The notes under the pieces were generated by a model. The model saw only the letters and a list, made by a program, of their open reading frames with translations. It did not search any database and was not told where the DNA came from. From Actinotignum schaalii_C (GTDB lineage: Bacteria > Actinomycetota > Actinomycetes > Actinomycetales > Actinomycetaceae), in assembly GCF_034119425.1 (NCBI RefSeq), contig NZ_JAWUEL010000007.1:1-64000 (forward strand): a stretch of DNA of 64,000 bases. Reading direction: 5' to 3'. Below are positions 17,373-27,021 of the stretch, one piece after another (positions within the stretch are counted from its first letter, which is position 1; each line of letters starts with the position of its first letter). A program made the position numbers and the translations under genes.

Positions 17373-17405
17373 TGCTTGGGGATTCTCCTGAAGTTGCTAT
17401 GCGCG

Positions 17406-18398
17406 CTACTTCGCCATATCGGGGAGATCCTCCGGTTCGCTGGTGTCTCGATTTGCTGCGCGGTGCAGAATTTGCAGGTAAAGCGATTCGGGGCTGGTCC
17501 CATTTTCCCGTGCATATGCTTCGACGGCTTGGGGAAGTAGCGACGTCTCCGTCATTCCCGGTGCAATATTAACATCGATGACGTATGGAGTACCATCTTT
17601 CAGGATCAGGTCGATTCGGGACACATCGCGAAGTCGAAGAGTGGTATGTGCTGTGAGTGCGGCCTCGGCAACCCGAGTCTTTTCCTCATCAGAAAGACGA
17701 GCCGGTACATAGTACTTAGCACGACCGGCGAAGTAGCGCGCGTCGTAATCATACGGCCCATCGGTTTCAATTTCGACCGGAGGAAGCGCGATAGGTCCAT
17801 CGGCTCCATCAATAATCGAAACAGAAACCTCAGTTCCGTCGATAAAGGTTTCGACATGCGCTTCTTCCCCGTAAGCGAAGCAATCGACCATTGCCCGGGG
17901 GAGGTCCCCCGGCTTATCAACGATAGTTACTCCCAGCGCTGATCCGCCCAAATTCGGCTTCACCACCAGCGGGAACTCATAGCGTTCCCCAAGCAGATCA
18001 AGAATAGGCGCGACCCCGACTTCACGGAAAAGAGCTTCCGGGAAGCTAACCGACCAGGGAACAGCAAGCCCGGCGTGGCGCAAAAGCGATTGTGCGACCG
18101 TTTTATTAGAGGCGATACGGGCGGCGTTCGCCGTCGACCCTACAAAACGGTACCCGCTGAGAGAAAGCAGATCTTGAAGAGCTCCATCTTCTCCGGTTGC
18201 GCCGTGCACCAAGGGCCAGACCACCGTAGGATTCATGGAGTTGAGGCGCTGGAGCAAGGTTGCATCAACATCGAGAACCTTGACCTGCGCGCCCGCTTCC
18301 CGCAGGAGCGTGGCGACCCGACGCCCCGAACTCAGCGATACATCGCGTTCGTGCGTGAGACCACCGGCAAGAATAGCAACGGTCAGAATATTGTCCAT
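17406..18398 (-). CDS. ddl: D-alanine--D-alanine ligase
   Basis: Ddl joins two D-alanines with ATP for peptidoglycan precursors. The 330-residue protein from ATG 18398 (GGAGG just upstream; an in-frame start at 18425 is less likely) has ILAGGLTHERDVSLSSGRRV, HGATGEDGALQDLL, the ATP-grasp region VVKPNLGGSALGVTI and the C-terminal RIDLILKDGTPYVIDVNIAP with metal ligands. The YDYDARY segment keeps the Tyr associated with D-Ala rather than D-lactate specificity. Its location next to parB is unusual but the gene looks intact. Its terminator contains a parS site. Confidence 0.88.
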   Translation of the reverse strand: MDNILTVAILAGGLTHERDVSLSSGRRVATLLREAGAQVKVLDVDATLLQRLNSMNPTVVWPLVHGATGEDGALQDLLSLSGYRFVGSTANAARIASNKTVAQSLLRHAGLAVPWSVSFPEALFREVGVAPILDLLGERYEFPLVVKPNLGGSALGVTIVDKPGDLPRAMVDCFAYGEEAHVETFIDGTEVSVSIIDGADGPIALPPVEIETDGPYDYDARYFAGRAKYYVPARLSDEEKTRVAEAALTAHTTLRLRDVSRIDLILKDGTPYVIDVNIAPGMTETSLLPQAVEAYARENGTSPESLYLQILHRAANRDTSEPEDLPDMAK

Positions 18399-18452
18399 TT
18401 TCCCTCCGGACTTCACTCTACTCATCAGTGATGAGAACCGATAGCAATCGAA

Positions 18453-19736
18453 TTACTTCGTTGCCTGTGGCGAGGAATCATCCACGCCGAACATTTGGAC
18501 TAGATCATTTTCTTGGCTAATAACTTCGCCAAGCCTGCGCACGCCCTCGGTAATGCGTTCCGGGGTGGGGTAGCAGAAAGACAGGCGCATATGGTCATTA
18601 CCCTGGCCGTCGGCGAAGAAGGCAGTTCCGGAAACGTACGCCACGAGGTTCTTCACAGCGCGGGGAAGCATTTCATGCGCGTTCAGGCCGCCGGGTAATT
18701 TGACCCAGGTATAGAAGCCACCGCGCGGCTTATTCCAGGTGCACATGGGCATGTATTTCTCGAGCGCAGCCTGCATGGCCTGGCCCCGCTCGGCGTACAT
18801 ACCGCGGTATTCCTTGACCTGTTGGTACCAATCATAGGTACGCAGATACTCCGCGATAGCGAGCTGACCAAAAGTGGTCGGGCACAGGATCGCATTTTCC
18901 GCGGCGAGGGTAAGACGCGCACTCAGCGCAGCCGGTGCCAGCGCCCAGCCCACCCGGAACCCCGGTGCGAAGGTCTTGGAGAAAGATCCCAGGTACACAA
19001 CACCATCCGGGTTGAAGGTTTGGATGGCAGGAATGGGATCACCGTCAAAGCCAAGCAGACCATAGGGATTATCTTCCACGATAAGAACATGGTGCTTATC
19101 GCAGATTTCGGCAATACGCCGGCGGCGTTCCTCAGATTGACTCACACCGGCAGGATTATGGAAATTAGGAATGGTGTACAGGAACTTAATTGGCTTTCCG
19201 ACGGCCTCCAGATCCTTGATTGTTTCCTCAAGCTGCTCGGGAATCAGGCCATTGGCATCCATGTCTACGTGCACCACATGCGCTTGGTACGCACGGAAAG
19301 TTCCCAAGGCCCCAACATAAGAAGGCGCTTCGGCAATAACAACATCACCCGGGTTAATGAAGATTTGGGAAACAAGATCGAGGGCCTGCTGGCTGCCGGT
19401 CGTAATATTAATGTCGTCCGGGTGGGCGCGAATACCTTCGGGTCGCATAACCTCCACGATCATTTCACGCAGTTCTTCGGTGCCCTGGCCGCCGCCGTAC
19501 TGTAGCATTTTAGCCCCGTTATTACGGATGAGCCGTGCGGTCATTTCCGCGAGGAAGTCTAAAGGTAGCCCGCTAATATTAGGCATTCCCCCTGCGAGAG
19601 ACACAACTTCTGGGCGATTTGCAACCGCGAAAAGCTGACGAACCTCAGATTGCTTCATTCCTAAAGCTCGATCAGCATAGACATTGTACCATGGATCAAG
19701 TCTGGTAAATCCGGGACCGGCGTGCTGCTCGCCCAT
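18453..19736 (-). CDS. PLP-dependent aminotransferase (class I/II)
   Basis: This 427-residue fold-type I aminotransferase resembles 2-aminoadipate/valine-type enzymes. It has the N-terminal LAGGMPNISGLPLDFLAEMT, the cofactor ring region TTGSQQALDLV, TIPNFHNPAGVSQSEERRRR, the VEDNPYGLL motif and the PLP-lysine segment SFSKTFAPGFRVGW. There is no GntR-type HTH domain, so it is an enzyme rather than an MocR regulator. Substrate cannot be assigned. AAGGAG precedes the ATG. It lies 54 bp upstream of ddl and may be cotranscribed with it. Confidence 0.9.
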   Translation of the reverse strand: MGEQHAGPGFTRLDPWYNVYADRALGMKQSEVRQLFAVANRPEVVSLAGGMPNISGLPLDFLAEMTARLIRNNGAKMLQYGGGQGTEELREMIVEVMRPEGIRAHPDDINITTGSQQALDLVSQIFINPGDVVIAEAPSYVGALGTFRAYQAHVVHVDMDANGLIPEQLEETIKDLEAVGKPIKFLYTIPNFHNPAGVSQSEERRRRIAEICDKHHVLIVEDNPYGLLGFDGDPIPAIQTFNPDGVVYLGSFSKTFAPGFRVGWALAPAALSARLTLAAENAILCPTTFGQLAIAEYLRTYDWYQQVKEYRGMYAERGQAMQAALEKYMPMCTWNKPRGGFYTWVKLPGGLNAHEMLPRAVKNLVAYVSGTAFFADGQGNDHMRLSFCYPTPERITEGVRRLGEVISQENDLVQMFGVDDSSPQATK

Positions 19737-19972
19737 ACGTTCTCCTTCTCTTTTAACACACTAAGTGTGCCACGCTCGGGGCCGCGATAAAACAATGTCC
19801 GCCGGTGTGCTTCACGCATCACTCAATCGCGAGGCCATTGCGGGGATCATCGCGGGATTACCGCGGAGCTACCGCAGTCCGGGCGTGTGAGCCCTATGGG
19901 GTAGTAGCGTACCCGCAAAGAAAGGTGCCTGTCAGCACCGCGCTTATTCGGATCCCGCGAGTTTGGCGAGTT

Positions 19973-20602
19973 TCACGAGTCCCCGAGGCCCGGGAGTTGT
20001 GCCAGAAGTTCAGCGCGGATCTCAAGTTTAGGTACAAGCCCCGCAAAGCGCGCATATTCCTTGCCCTGGTGCACAAGAAGCAGGGTCGGCAGACATTCGA
20101 GCCGCGGAATAAAAGCAGCGACGTCGTCCCACGGATTCGACGCGCGAGTATCGGCGGAACCGGCATTCGCGGAACCGGCATTCGCGGGGCAACTACTCAC
20201 AGGCTCACCTTCGGCGGGATCAATACCTCCATAACCCAGGGCGTGCTGGATTGCGTGGGTTACTTGCGCGGAGAGCTCAGAAAAATCGATCTGATGCTCC
20301 GGAGCGCCACCTGGTAGCACGTACTGGCTATCGGGATCAGCTCCGGCAGCAGCGGTTTCGTAACCGCGCCGCGGGCCCACGGGTGGCTGGGTAAGAATAT
20401 CCAGGTTGACGCACCACGCGTCGAAGCTTACGTCCGGTATGAAACGATGAAGGTCGACGACGCTCTCCTCGAAAATCACGCGCATTGGCCGATCATAGGG
20501 AACCCACGAAGCCGTGTAGAGCAGCAACGTAGGAACCTCAGGTCGATACCCGGGCACGGTTCCTCCTTCCGGCCTAGCGGGTAGAAACTCTAGCTCCACC
20601 AT
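19973..20602 (-). CDS. Thioredoxin-fold protein lacking the CxxC motif
   Basis: The first 45 residues (PTLLLYTASWVPYDRPMRVI) and the last 45 (CLPTLLLVHQGKEYARFAGL) match the beta-alpha halves of a thioredoxin, including the cis-Pro region before TLLL. The active site that would read WCGPC is WVPYD, so both redox cysteines are absent. A spacer of about 100 residues, rich in Gly, Ala and Pro, separates the halves and contains two exact copies of a 15-bp repeat (20156-20185). It lies 130 bp downstream of trxB, the usual place of trxA. A dithiol reductase function is therefore unlikely. The start is uncertain because no clear ribosome-binding site precedes it. Confidence 0.6.
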   Translation of the reverse strand: MVELEFLPARPEGGTVPGYRPEVPTLLLYTASWVPYDRPMRVIFEESVVDLHRFIPDVSFDAWCVNLDILTQPPVGPRRGYETAAAGADPDSQYVLPGGAPEHQIDFSELSAQVTHAIQHALGYGGIDPAEGEPVSSCPANAGSANAGSADTRASNPWDDVAAFIPRLECLPTLLLVHQGKEYARFAGLVPKLEIRAELLAQLPGLGDS

Positions 20603-20732
20603 TCTAAACGCGAACCGGCGAGGCAGATCAGAAATCCACCTCGCCGGTTCGAAATAAAGAAATAAGCGGTACCCGCCCTGGATTACGCGGAATTCTCACC
20701 ACGGGAGTCCCGTAGCGCTCCCATCACAAGAG

Positions 20733-21707
20733 TTACGCCGCGCTCCCACCTGCGGCAGCCTGCTGGGCCGCGAGGTTTTCGAGGTAGCGTTCCGCATCGA
20801 GAGCCGCCCGGCACCCGGTGCCGGCTGCGGAAATAGCCTGGCGGTAGTACCGATCCACGACATCCCCGCAGGCGAAAACTCCGGGAACCGAGGTTTCGGT
20901 GTGCGGGTGGTTGACGACGATATAGCCGTCGTCGTCCAATTTAAGCTGCCCATCGAGAATTTTCGTACGCGGAAGATGACCGATGGCCACGAAAAGGCCG
21001 GTCACATCGAGATTCGAATCTTCTCCGGTCACGTTGTTGTGGAGAGTAATAGCGTTCATGGACCCGCCGTCTTCCCCACGAATATCCGTGACTTCACTAT
21101 TCCAGTGCATCACGATCTTGGGGTTGGCCAGGAGGCGGTCCGCCATAATCTTCGAGGCGCGCAGCTCGTCGCGCCGGTGGATCACATGCACCTTGGTGGC
21201 GAAGCGGGTAAGGAAAAGAGCATCCGTCACGGCGCTATCCCCGCCGCCTACCACGGCAATTTCCTGGTCTTTGAAGAAGAAGCCATCACAGGTGGCGCAA
21301 TAGGAAACCCCGCGGGAGGCGAACATGGTCTCGCCATCCAGACCGAGCTTCTTGTAGGCCGATCCGAGGGCCAGGATAACCGTACGGGCCCGGAATTCGG
21401 ATTCCTCAGTTCGCACGATCTTGACATCGCCGCTCAGGTCCATGGAGAGGGCGTCGTCGTACTCCATTTCGGCACCGAATTTTTCGGCCTGCTGCTGCAT
21501 ATTAGCCATAAGGTCAGGGCCGAAGATTCCATCCGGGAAACCCGGGTAGTTTTCCACCTCGGTGGTGGTCATAAGTGCGCCGCCGGCATCAATGGCACCG
21601 CCGATTACCAGCGGCTTGAGGCCCGCGCGTGCGGTGTACAGCGCAGCGGTCCAGCCCGCCGGTCCGGATCCGACGATGATGACGTCACGAATATCGCTCT
21701 CGGTCAT
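20733..21707 (-). CDS. trxB: Thioredoxin reductase
   Basis: TrxB is an NADPH-dependent FAD flavoprotein that reduces thioredoxin. The 324-residue protein has the FAD motif IIVGSGPAGWTAALYTARAG near the N-terminus, the redox-active CATC (in YCATCDGFFF), the NADPH-binding GGGDSAVTDALFL and the C-terminal FAD motif GVFACGDVVDRYYRQAISAAG. GGAG precedes the ATG. The neighbouring thioredoxin-like gene has lost its cysteines, so the true substrate thioredoxin must be encoded elsewhere. Confidence 0.97.
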   Translation of the reverse strand: MTESDIRDVIIVGSGPAGWTAALYTARAGLKPLVIGGAIDAGGALMTTTEVENYPGFPDGIFGPDLMANMQQQAEKFGAEMEYDDALSMDLSGDVKIVRTEESEFRARTVILALGSAYKKLGLDGETMFASRGVSYCATCDGFFFKDQEIAVVGGGDSAVTDALFLTRFATKVHVIHRRDELRASKIMADRLLANPKIVMHWNSEVTDIRGEDGGSMNAITLHNNVTGEDSNLDVTGLFVAIGHLPRTKILDGQLKLDDDGYIVVNHPHTETSVPGVFACGDVVDRYYRQAISAAGTGCRAALDAERYLENLAAQQAAAGGSAA

Positions 21708-21843
21708 ATTTCTCCTGTGTTTTTACGAGTGATTGTGCCGCGTTGCGCGAGCACACCGCTCCCATCGGGCACATCATTGGGTACAACGTCCCGGGATGTG
21801 CAGCTATTCCCAACCGGTTGTAAACACCGACTGTAAACACCGC

Positions 21844-24444
21844 TTACTTCACGGTGATTTCGGAAATCTGCAGCTTGAACTGCCCCGCTGCATTCTTGGG
21901 CAGCTCCGTGAACCACAGCACCACGTGATCACTGTTTACCGGCGTCGGTGCAGTAAGTGTTGTTTTCGCGCTCATGGGGCCTTCGTTCACAACGGTGCCG
22001 CCGCTGGGCTGATCCGCGGTGGTATCACGCCACTGTACGTGTCCACCCTGGCCGCTCAGCTGTAAAGTAACTTCCTTGACGGTGGACGGCTTCGCCAGCC
22101 GCAGCTCTATCCCCATCCCCTCTTTGAGCAAGCCAAATTTTGGATTTCGCAGGTATTCCCAGCTGGCCCATTCCGTCGCCGGATTCTTATCGATGGCGAG
22201 TGGAAGCGTCTGCGGGTAGTCTTCGTCAGCTTCACTCTTCTGCGGGTTAAGAAGATTCGCTGAAATAATCTGCGGCGTTGTGGAGCTGGGCGTGGCGCCC
22301 GCACTCGGCTGGGCACCCTGACCTTCCGAAGCCTGCGGATTGGCCGAAGCCGTGGGCGCGGCAGAAATAACCGGCGGCCGGGTGGACACGTCCATGGGCC
22401 GGAAGAAAGTGGTCACAGCAAAGTACAAAGCCACTGCGACCAGGGCAATGGCGCCCGCAACGATGAGCTTGGAGGAGTCGAAGATACGCGATCCGAGATC
22501 CCGCCCATTTTCCTCGTCGGTGATAATCGGCCGCGAAGGAGCGGGTGGCCGGGTGGCCGGCTTGCGATCTCCGCGGGTGCGGGCGGCAACTTTTGCCGGC
22601 GCTCCGCTCGCGCGCGCGGCCTCGGAAATCGGGTGAATACGGGGCGCGGCCGGGGCAGAGTGATGAGAGGTAGCGGATGCTGCTCGGGTGGTTGCGGCGG
22701 CCGCGGCTGCGGGTGTGGTTGCCGCTGGACGTCTCGGGGATATATCGGTCCCCTGGAATGCTCCGGTTTCGTCGGCGTCGCCAGCGCTCATAATGGAACG
22801 ACGCTGCGGGCTCGCTGCACTGTGAACACTGTTTAAGGAAACCGTGGGTGCGGCATCATGATCGCGTTCCTGGGCAGCGGCTTCACTTTCTGCGTGTTCA
22901 TATTGTGCGGCTTCGCGCTCAGCACGGGCCCGTTCGGCAGCTTCGTGTTCCGCAGCCTCGCGCTCCCATTCTTCCAGCTCACGTTCCGCTTCGCGTAACG
23001 AGGGGAAATGCGGTTGGAATCGCGGTGTTGCAGCATCCTGAGCGCCGCCGCCAGCGCCATCGTGACCACTGTGGCTATCGCTGTGGACTGCGGGAGTTAC
23101 CTCAGTTTGCGTTTCGCCCCGGTTATGGTAAGCAGTGTTTACCTCGGTTTCTTCGTCGCGGAATTCTTCCGGTGATACCCACTGCGGGTGGAGTTCTACT
23201 TCCGGAGCTGCGGTAATACCTAATTCGGTATCGATATCACCCTCGAAATTCGCCCCGGAAACGCCCTCGGGGTCCAATTCCTGGGCTCCGATAGCGGAAG
23301 AAGCCGATGCGGCAGAGGGAGCAACGGGAGTCTCATTAGCTTCGGTTGGTTCGCCGGTTTCGGCTGGCTCACCAGTATCGTCGGACCGATCATCAGTTTC
23401 AGAAAGATCGCCGGCTGAAACGTCCTTGTTTTCTGGTGCTTCTTCTCCGGCGTGCACGCTTTCGTCAATTCCGGGAACGATATCGGTCGCGGACGGCTCG
23501 CTGAAGTCACTGGCGCCGAAGTTACCTGCCACGTCAGATGCACCGGTGGCAGCTGCGGCGTCGTCGTGCTCAGAATCAGCGGCGCCGAAGGAAACGTGAC
23601 TGGAGCCCAAGGTGACGCGGCCAATCGCGCCCCCGCGGACATGCCCGCCCAGCGGATCGAAACCGAAACGGGAATCCCCGCCGCCGGGAAGCTGCGGCGC
23701 CACTAGCACCGGAGTGGGGAATTCACGCAGGTCAGGCCGGTTGAACGGGACGAGGCTGCGCAGTACTTCCCCGGGGGAAAGCAGGCGTTCGGGGGAAAGG
23801 GTGCGCCGGAACACTTCTCGGATATCCTCGGGCAGCGAATCATCGCGCGCCAGCGCCTCGAGCGTCGTTTCGTCCGCCTGCGTGCCTTCGAGCAAAGTTG
23901 CCAAGAACAGCACCAGGTCAGCGGCCTCGGCGTTATTGAGACTGGCCGGATCGTATTCATCCGTGCGCGCACCGGCCAGAGCAGCGTCAATACCGATGCC
24001 GTCCAGGTACACATCCCCGGCATCGCCCACCCGCACCCGCGAAGGCGTGATGCGTAAATGCCGCATACCGCGCCCGGAAACCTGGGTGAGAATCGCGGCG
24101 AGTTCACACACCACTGCCTTGCCTTGCTCGGGCGCGAAACCTTCCCCGTGCACATAGCCGGTGAGCGAAGTGCCCAGCGGGATCTCGCTCACCACGAAAT
24201 TTTCGCCGACGGAAAGCGTGCGCACAATATGCGCGTCGTCGAGCAGCCCGGTGCGCCGTGCCGCATCCAGCGCATCCGCACGCGTGGGAATATCCCCGAT
24301 GAGCAGTACCCGCACCGCGGTGCCAAGCGCATCATCCACGGCGTACCACTGCTCGGTACCCGCAATATCGAGTTGCTCCTCGTACAAATTCTCCAGGCGG
24401 TAGCGACCGGCGAGAGTCATGCCCCTGGTTCCGATGGCGCTCAC
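21844..24444 (-). CDS. Membrane pseudokinase with extracellular jelly-roll domain (MviN C-terminal-half homologue)
   Basis: The 866-residue protein begins with a protein-kinase-like region (about 1-250; GMTLAGRYRLENLYEE) that lacks the usual catalytic Lys and has no HRD or DFG motif. A long acidic, low-complexity linker (about 250-620) follows. One membrane helix (residues 659-681, KLIVAGAIALVAVALYFAV) and a C-terminal discoidin/jelly-roll-like domain (LPLAIDKNPATEWASWEYL) complete it. The same order, pseudokinase-helix-jelly-roll, forms the C-terminal half of mycobacterial MviN, where the pseudokinase binds FhaA and controls peptidoglycan synthesis. Here the flippase half is absent. GTG start with AAGGAGG upstream. 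Confidence 0.75.
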   Translation of the reverse strand: MSAIGTRGMTLAGRYRLENLYEEQLDIAGTEQWYAVDDALGTAVRVLLIGDIPTRADALDAARRTGLLDDAHIVRTLSVGENFVVSEIPLGTSLTGYVHGEGFAPEQGKAVVCELAAILTQVSGRGMRHLRITPSRVRVGDAGDVYLDGIGIDAALAGARTDEYDPASLNNAEAADLVLFLATLLEGTQADETTLEALARDDSLPEDIREVFRRTLSPERLLSPGEVLRSLVPFNRPDLREFPTPVLVAPQLPGGGDSRFGFDPLGGHVRGGAIGRVTLGSSHVSFGAADSEHDDAAAATGASDVAGNFGASDFSEPSATDIVPGIDESVHAGEEAPENKDVSAGDLSETDDRSDDTGEPAETGEPTEANETPVAPSAASASSAIGAQELDPEGVSGANFEGDIDTELGITAAPEVELHPQWVSPEEFRDEETEVNTAYHNRGETQTEVTPAVHSDSHSGHDGAGGGAQDAATPRFQPHFPSLREAERELEEWEREAAEHEAAERARAEREAAQYEHAESEAAAQERDHDAAPTVSLNSVHSAASPQRRSIMSAGDADETGAFQGTDISPRRPAATTPAAAAAATTRAASATSHHSAPAAPRIHPISEAARASGAPAKVAARTRGDRKPATRPPAPSRPIITDEENGRDLGSRIFDSSKLIVAGAIALVAVALYFAVTTFFRPMDVSTRPPVISAAPTASANPQASEGQGAQPSAGATPSSTTPQIISANLLNPQKSEADEDYPQTLPLAIDKNPATEWASWEYLRNPKFGLLKEGMGIELRLAKPSTVKEVTLQLSGQGGHVQWRDTTADQPSGGTVVNEGPMSAKTTLTAPTPVNSDHVVLWFTELPKNAAGQFKLQISEITVK

Positions 24445-24480
24445 AGTTCCTCCTTGCCGTGCCTCGCGGCCACATTACTC

Positions 24481-27021
24481 CTATGGTATTTCGTGTTCCT
24501 CGCGCAGTTTATCGACGGCGCGCGGCCCGGCTTCTTCCGCCGCGCTAGCCTCACGTAAATTGTGGAGATGTTTTTCAGGATCGACGCCGCCCGACCGCCG
24601 CCCGCTGCGCAGGCTGCGCGCGATCCCACCGAGCAGGAGCACCGCGAGCAGCGCGCCAATAATATACGTCCCCGTGGTTTCCCACCCGGCGCGCACCCGC
24701 ACATTAATATCCTGCACCGCGCCGATCGGCGTACCCACCGGATCGGTCACCGCGGCCGTCACCGTGACATTCCCCGAGCCGGAAGCCTGTACCGGCACCG
24801 CCACCGTCACCGAGGCAGCGGGCGGAATCGTTGCCGCAACGGGATCGGAGGGCACGATGCGGAAATCTTCGGCGCGCAATTCCACCACCGCGCCCACCGG
24901 AACGGGAAGGGAATTATGCACGTGCACGGGCAGATCCGCGCTTTCCGAAATGATATTGATCGTGGAGGAGGGCTGGACCGTGACGGCACCGGCCATCTCC
25001 TCGGCCAGCTGGGCGAGCTGCGCGGCAAGTTCCTCGCGTTGCTCGTGGTGGTCGCGTAGCGCCACCCCGGCCAGTTGCGCGGCGTGATGGGTGACCGGCC
25101 CGGTGATATCTGCGGGTCGCGGAGTAAGAGCGGCCGTGGTGGAAATTGTGGTGACGTGCGCATCACCCCGGGCCAGCTGCGTCGCGGAAATCTCCCCGGG
25201 CAGCACGCGCTCCTCGGGAAGCTGGGCGCACCCGGCCGCCGGTTTCTCAAGAAGATCACCGGCCGCGGTGGGCGCTAACCACGGTGCGCTTGTGAGCGCC
25301 CCGAGCGCGGCCCCGATATCGCGATCCGGCAAAGCACCGGCTCGCGCCAGCGCAGCACTTTCAGGCCGGTCCACCAGCACCACTTGGGCGCGCGGTGCGG
25401 CGGGTAGTTCCCGGTAGGTTGCTGCCGAGAGCGCGAGGGCCGTTTGGCGGGCATCAATGGCGGAGAGGCGGCTCCCGGCGGCTTCCGGCAAACCTTCCCC
25501 ACCTCCGGAGGCTAGTACATTTGCCTCATCTGAGCTGGGCAGATATCCCTGCACCAGGGCGGAGAGCACGCCGTCCGCACGCAGTGCCGCGGCTTCATCC
25601 GGACCCGTTGCAATTTCACCCGAATCCGCCGCTTCGTTTGTGGCGGTTCCGGAATCCGCATCCGCAAGGCCCGCGGCTTCCGCGCCGGCACCGCGAGTTT
25701 CGCTCAAAGAACACGTTTTATTCCCCTCGGCATCGAGCGGAATATTCACCCGCCCGCTCGGGCTGAGCCAGGAGGCGTGCGTCGCATCCACATCGGTGGT
25801 GATGAGCGCCGCGACTCCCGCATCGCGCAGCGCCCGCGCGGTGGCCCGGTCCACACCCAGCGCTGTCACCGCAATATCCGAACGCGCCGCGAAGCCGGAA
25901 GCCTGTGCCGCCTGCACCGCGTCTTGCCGTGCCAGGGCGAGCTTATCCGCACGCCCGGCATGGGTGAGCGCCGCGGCATCCACGTCCGCGCCCAAACCGA
26001 AGAACACGCTGGTCCCGGCCGCAGATTCAAAATTGCGCAGCGCGGCCCGCTCCGGATCGCCCCCGATAAGAAGCGGATCGACGGCGGCACTCACACCAGG
26101 GTGGGCAAAATACTCCAGGGTGCTCAAGCGGTGGGGTAGCCGCTCGGCCTGCGATGCGGAACTTGGAGCCGAAGCCGTTGGTGAAGAACTAGGTGCGGTG
26201 CCCGGGGCCGACGGCGCAGCCGGGGCACTCGCCCCCTGGGATGCCGCCGGCGCGGATGACGCGGCGCTCGCGGCCGGGTCGGAAGCTGAGGTGACACTCG
26301 GTACGGCGAGGCTTCCCGAGGTGGCGGAAGGTGCGGTGGGCGAAGGAGTGGCCGCGCCGGCCGGAGCTGAGGGCACCGGTGCCGAGGGCTGCGGTTGCGG
26401 GCTGGCCCCGGGCGCGGGTGCGGTGAGACTGGCGTAGACCTGCTCCTCGAGGGCCGGGGTTCTGCTCACATCGCTCAGGGAGCGCGTGACCGGCACAATT
26501 GCACTGATGGGGACAGGCGCGGCGTCGTCGCCGGGAGCGGTGACAATAAAACTACGGTCCGTTGCCGTTTCCCCATCCACCACGGCACTCACCTGGACCC
26601 CGCGCGGCCCCCACTCGGCGGGAATCCGCTCCCGGGGAACAGAAAAGGTGACGCGGGTGGAGGTTCCGGGTGCAAGATCCGCATCGGGGGTGAGGGTGTC
26701 GTAGAGGGCCAGGCCGGCGGGCTCCGCGCGCATGAAGCTCAGCACCGCGCTGCGCGAGGAGGGTACATAGCGCTGGATATAGAGCGAGACCGAATTGAGA
26801 TGACGGGTTTCCGTGGTGGAATTCGTCACGGTAGCGGTGAGCGTGAGGGTGGCATCCTTACCGAGAACCGGGGCGCCTACGTCCACGATGTCCACGCTGG
26901 GCGCGGCCGCCGGGCGCGCGGGTAGAACCTGCGCGGGCAGGGCTTGCGCGCCTAGCGGCACCCAAGCGCTCAGCGGCACCCAGGCAGCCACAGCCCCGGC
27001 AAGCGCACCCCGCCACATCAT
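24481..27021 (-). CDS. DUF6049 family secreted, membrane-anchored protein
   Basis: The 846-residue protein has a signal peptide (MMWRGALAGAVAAWVPLSAW), a large extracytoplasmic region with beta-rich ends and a long Ser/Ala/Pro-rich linker (about 215-300), and a C-terminal membrane helix YIIGALLAVLLLGGIARSL followed by a basic tail. Proteins of this type (mycobacterial Rv3909-like, DUF6049) normally precede murJ in actinobacteria. Function is unknown. The ATG overlaps the Nudix stop codon (ATGA) and the pseudokinase gene starts 36 bp after this stop, so the three genes probably form one operon. Confidence 0.8.
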   Translation of the reverse strand: MMWRGALAGAVAAWVPLSAWVPLGAQALPAQVLPARPAAAPSVDIVDVGAPVLGKDATLTLTATVTNSTTETRHLNSVSLYIQRYVPSSRSAVLSFMRAEPAGLALYDTLTPDADLAPGTSTRVTFSVPRERIPAEWGPRGVQVSAVVDGETATDRSFIVTAPGDDAAPVPISAIVPVTRSLSDVSRTPALEEQVYASLTAPAPGASPQPQPSAPVPSAPAGAATPSPTAPSATSGSLAVPSVTSASDPAASAASSAPAASQGASAPAAPSAPGTAPSSSPTASAPSSASQAERLPHRLSTLEYFAHPGVSAAVDPLLIGGDPERAALRNFESAAGTSVFFGLGADVDAAALTHAGRADKLALARQDAVQAAQASGFAARSDIAVTALGVDRATARALRDAGVAALITTDVDATHASWLSPSGRVNIPLDAEGNKTCSLSETRGAGAEAAGLADADSGTATNEAADSGEIATGPDEAAALRADGVLSALVQGYLPSSDEANVLASGGGEGLPEAAGSRLSAIDARQTALALSAATYRELPAAPRAQVVLVDRPESAALARAGALPDRDIGAALGALTSAPWLAPTAAGDLLEKPAAGCAQLPEERVLPGEISATQLARGDAHVTTISTTAALTPRPADITGPVTHHAAQLAGVALRDHHEQREELAAQLAQLAEEMAGAVTVQPSSTINIISESADLPVHVHNSLPVPVGAVVELRAEDFRIVPSDPVAATIPPAASVTVAVPVQASGSGNVTVTAAVTDPVGTPIGAVQDINVRVRAGWETTGTYIIGALLAVLLLGGIARSLRSGRRSGGVDPEKHLHNLREASAAEEAGPRAVDKLREEHEIP

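Larger units (their letters stand above)
16939..17405. other. parB-ddl convergent gap carrying three parS sites
   Basis: This 467-bp gap between the parB and ddl stop codons holds three perfect parS palindromes. Two of them are the stems of terminator-like hairpins. I see no convincing coding frame in it. The stretch from about 17130 to 17330 shows nothing recognisable. Confidence 0.7.

Noticed and set aside
20156..20185. Tandem copies of GGAACCGGCATTCGC
   Set aside because: It is a simple two-unit in-frame duplication within the low-complexity spacer of the thioredoxin-like protein, probably replication slippage. It is noted only as part of that gene.
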